Source: Trametopsis cervina
Taxonomy: Eukaryota; Basidiomycota; Agaricomycetes; Polyporales; Irpicaceae
Length of the DNA: 64,000 nt
Assembly: GCA_022385755.1 (NCBI GenBank)
Contig: MU278359.1
Span: 62,001-126,000, forward strand
Direction of reading: 5' to 3'
Shown: positions 61,763 through 64,000 of the stretch, one piece after another
Layout of the letters: every line of letters starts with the position of its first letter
How positions within the stretch are numbered: the first letter of the stretch is position 1
Notes under the pieces: generated by a model
Databases searched by the model: none
What the model was told of the DNA's origin: nothing
Seen by the model: only the letters and a program-made list of their open reading frames with translations
Made by a program: the position numbers and the translations under genes

Positions 61763-62763
61763 GAAGTTTGGTGGCTATTGATGCGTCTGATTGACTCTGT
61801 TCGAGCCTTATGTACCCCTGCCCGTATGCGCGTAGAGGAAAGGGGCTAAGGGTATCGTCCGACCCAAGCGCAACGAGCCGCGACCGCAGTAACAATCCGA
61901 ATACTGGTATCCGAATTGTAGTCAGGTCTGAGACTTATCTGAATAATAGACACACAGTGCAATCCGAATTACTGCCTCCAAAGTGGTGCCTCCTCTGTCC
62001 GGATGGCTCTTCCTTTTCCGAATGGCTCGCCGATATGCGGTAGAGCGGGGGCTCTGGGATGTTCTAGTGCGGCGTCACGAGAAGGGTGCACAGCCGTCAT
62101 GCATGAGGGTTGGGAAGCAGTAATTCGGAATTGGAGTCTGCAATCCGAATTCAAGAGCCTACATCATCCGAATTCCGAATTGTCTGTCTCAGAAGCGAGG
62201 GTCGTGGCAGGGCGCAGATGATGACTTTTCACAAGCAAGAGGTGGATAGCGGACACTTGTGCGCGGTTTTCAAGACATGTTGAGAGTTGGTATAAGAGTT
62301 GTGGGTGTTGGTGGGTGTTCCGGAGGGAGGGATGAAATTGAGGAAGGGGCAGCCGGAAGAACGGCTTTCGGTCGGCCTCGGCGCCGGGTACATCAGCACA
62401 TTATTAACGATATTCGGAATTGCTCTTGACACCTGTTTTAATTTTTGGTTACGTCCATAAGTTTTGGGCTTCTCAGCCAATCACGGTACTTGAAAGACAG
62501 GGCGGCATACCGGCCATCAGCTGCTGGTGGGCAAAGCTCGAAACTAGACTGAGACCATTGGCCGCCGGAATGAATGTCATGGGCATAGCCTGTACAAGAG
62601 AACTCGATTGTCATGCGCCCATCTGGGTAGCATACCCTTCTCTAGATGGTCCGGTCTGTCAGGATGTGCTCCAGTAGTATAAGAGTCCTTTCGAGCAACA
62701 GGGGGACGTAACAAAGCCCCCTCCTCAGACCCCGACTTTTCGTAACTCATTTCCGCCACCTGC
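61763..62763. promoter_or_regulatory. Divergent promoter with nine TCCGAAT motifs
   Basis: Shared upstream region of the dioxygenase (leftward) and the second transporter (rightward). TCCGAAT starts at 61896, 61910, 61963, 62017, 62144, 62167 and 62174, and its complement ATTCGGA at 62123 and 62412. By chance one would expect well under one copy of this 7-mer in the 523 bases covered. Copies at 62167 and 62174 are directly adjacent. The flanks favour A/T-TCCGAATT. CCG/CGG cores are typical of zinc-cluster (Zn2Cys6) factor sites, so a shared regulator is a reasonable guess. Confidence 0.6.
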
Positions 62764-64000
62764 ATGAGTATCATACTACCGCACTCGCAGTGGAAGTCGT
62801 GGCCGGACCGCGTTCGGTAGGTTCATTGGCATTCTATATGGCGCGTACCCCTGCTCAACGTGCCCCTTCAGCCACTTTACCTGGGCATGGCATGCCGTCA
62901 TCATGGGTACTGGTGTCGTGTCTGCTCTCCTTCACCTATTCCCTTACAACAATGGGTGTCTCGCACTCAAAGTTATGGGGCTCATCTTTTTCCTCCTCAA
63001 TCTCGTCCTCTTCGTGTTCGTGTGCACCATGACTGTGCTACGTTATTCACTCTTCCCAGAGGTGAGTGTAACCAGGACTCACCTGAAGCGCCATCTCATT
63101 GCTCCCCAACAGATATGGGCCATGATGATCGTGCATCCAGCACAGAGCCTCTTCATAGGCTGCTTCCCCATGGGCGCAGCAACGCTGATCAACGCTGGTC
63201 TTGTGAGTAACATACTCGCCCTCACCAATACCACGGAAAACTCACCATGAGACAGAACGTACACCAAGACTGGTCAAGTGGCGGCACAGCCAGCAACGCC
63301 TTCCTATGGTCTCTTTGGGGCTTTTGGTGGCTGGACTCTGCAGTCTCCTATGCGATAGCCTTCGGCATGCTGTACGCCATGATGATCCACCAGGACCACT
63401 CATTGTCGAAGATGACCGCCACATGGCTGCTCCCCTTCGTAACCCTCATCGTCGCATCCTCCACCGGCGGTCTCCTATCCAACGTCATCCGCGAGCAGTC
63501 ACACACACTCGCTCTCGTCACCACCGGCTTCTCCTTCACCATGGTCATCATCGGCCTCTCCTTCGCCCTCATCTTCATCTGCGTCTACTGCGCTCGCCTC
63601 ATCACCTCCGGCCCGCCAGATGCAGGCCTCATCCTCTCCGCCTTCGTCGTCCTCGGCCCACTCGGCCAAGGCGGGTTCTCCCTCCTCGTCAACGGTCAGG
63701 ACCTCTCTCTCCTCCTTCCCCTCCACCTCGGCGGCAATTTCCCTGAGACAGCGCTCGCCGGTCAGATGCTCTTCGCCGGGTGTTTCATCGGCGGGTACAT
63801 CCTCTGGAGCATGGGTTTCGCGTGGATCTTCATCTCCCTCATCTCCATCGGGCATGTCCTGCGCTCGAACAAACTGCCCTTCTCGATGGCGTACTGGGGG
63901 CTTATTTTCCCGAACGGGACGTTCGCGCTGCTGTCCGTCCAGCTCTCCAAGGTGCTCGATAGCGGCTTCTTCCGTGCGTTCGGCGCGGCGTGGTCCTGTG
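62764..64000 (+). CDS. TDT-family transporter (SSU1/Mae1 type), copy 2, cut by the window edge
   Basis: Second member of the same carrier family. Four exons are seen: 62764-62816, 62872-63061, 63113-63202 and 63256 onward; the frame is still open at 64000, so the 3' end is outside the window. The start MSIILPHSQWKSWPDRVR joins in phase to HFTWAWHAVIMGTGVVS, the helix-one signature. Later blocks are GCFPMGAATLINAGL, MTATWLLPFVTLIVASSTGG, GPLGQGGFSLLVNGQ and WGLIFPNGTFALLSVQ, each matching copy 1 at the same place. The two copies are diverged in sequence, so the duplication is old. Sulfite export is inferred from context. Confidence 0.9.

Overview
The window is nuclear DNA of a filamentous basidiomycete, most likely an Agaricomycete. 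The evidence is the dense packing of genes on both strands, the many short GT-AG introns (about 45-70 nt, up to 18 in one gene), and a gene set typical of mushroom-forming fungi: sedolisin protease, PNS1, an I9-type proteinase inhibitor, a MACPF protein, a glutaminase-A-like ectoenzyme and paired TDT/SSU1-type transporters. I saw no tRNA, rRNA, CRISPR array or intact transposon. Coding models were assembled by eye from splice sites. Most of those I worked through exon by exon have lengths that sum to whole codons, which supports them.

Layout. 0-9 kb: secreted S53 sedolisin (169-2684), a gene-poor gap, then a 1209-residue disordered proline/acid-rich protein (4844-8646). 10.8-18 kb: isoprenylcysteine methyltransferase-like protein, DJ-1/PfpI protein, a 19-exon dihydroxy-acid dehydratase, a small single-pass membrane protein. 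18.7-30.6 kb: ETF alpha, a DUF4419 protein, a membrane-anchored glutaminase-A-like protein, PEX5, a purine nucleoside permease. 31-44 kb: an unrecognised multi-exon gene whose best splice model makes a stop codon, a four-TM SUR7/claudin-like protein, an FAD monooxygenase, RRP12, a second unrecognised gene, and an Sct1/Gpt2-type glycerol-3-phosphate acyltransferase. 45-55 kb: a tiny secreted Kex2-processed peptide precursor, a small hypothetical, a protein with ADP-ribosyltransferase-like sequence blocks, a 580-residue conserved hypothetical, a Pbi2-like proteinase inhibitor and PNS1. 55.6-57.5 kb: a MACPF pore-former-type protein. 58-64 kb: two TDT/SSU1-like exporters flanking a mitochondrial ETHE1-like persulfide dioxygenase; the second exporter runs off the right edge.

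How genes may work together. The last block looks like a sulfur-detoxification group: the dioxygenase makes sulfite from glutathione persulfide, and SSU1-type carriers export sulfite. The divergent 1-kb promoter between the dioxygenase and the second exporter holds nine copies of TCCGAAT, which is the most striking non-coding signal in the window. Other points worth a look are two probable GC-AG introns, a 54-nt in-frame intron, the Kex2 peptide gene, the apparent lack of a mitochondrial presequence on the dihydroxy-acid dehydratase, and two candidate genes that a search for long reading frames would miss.
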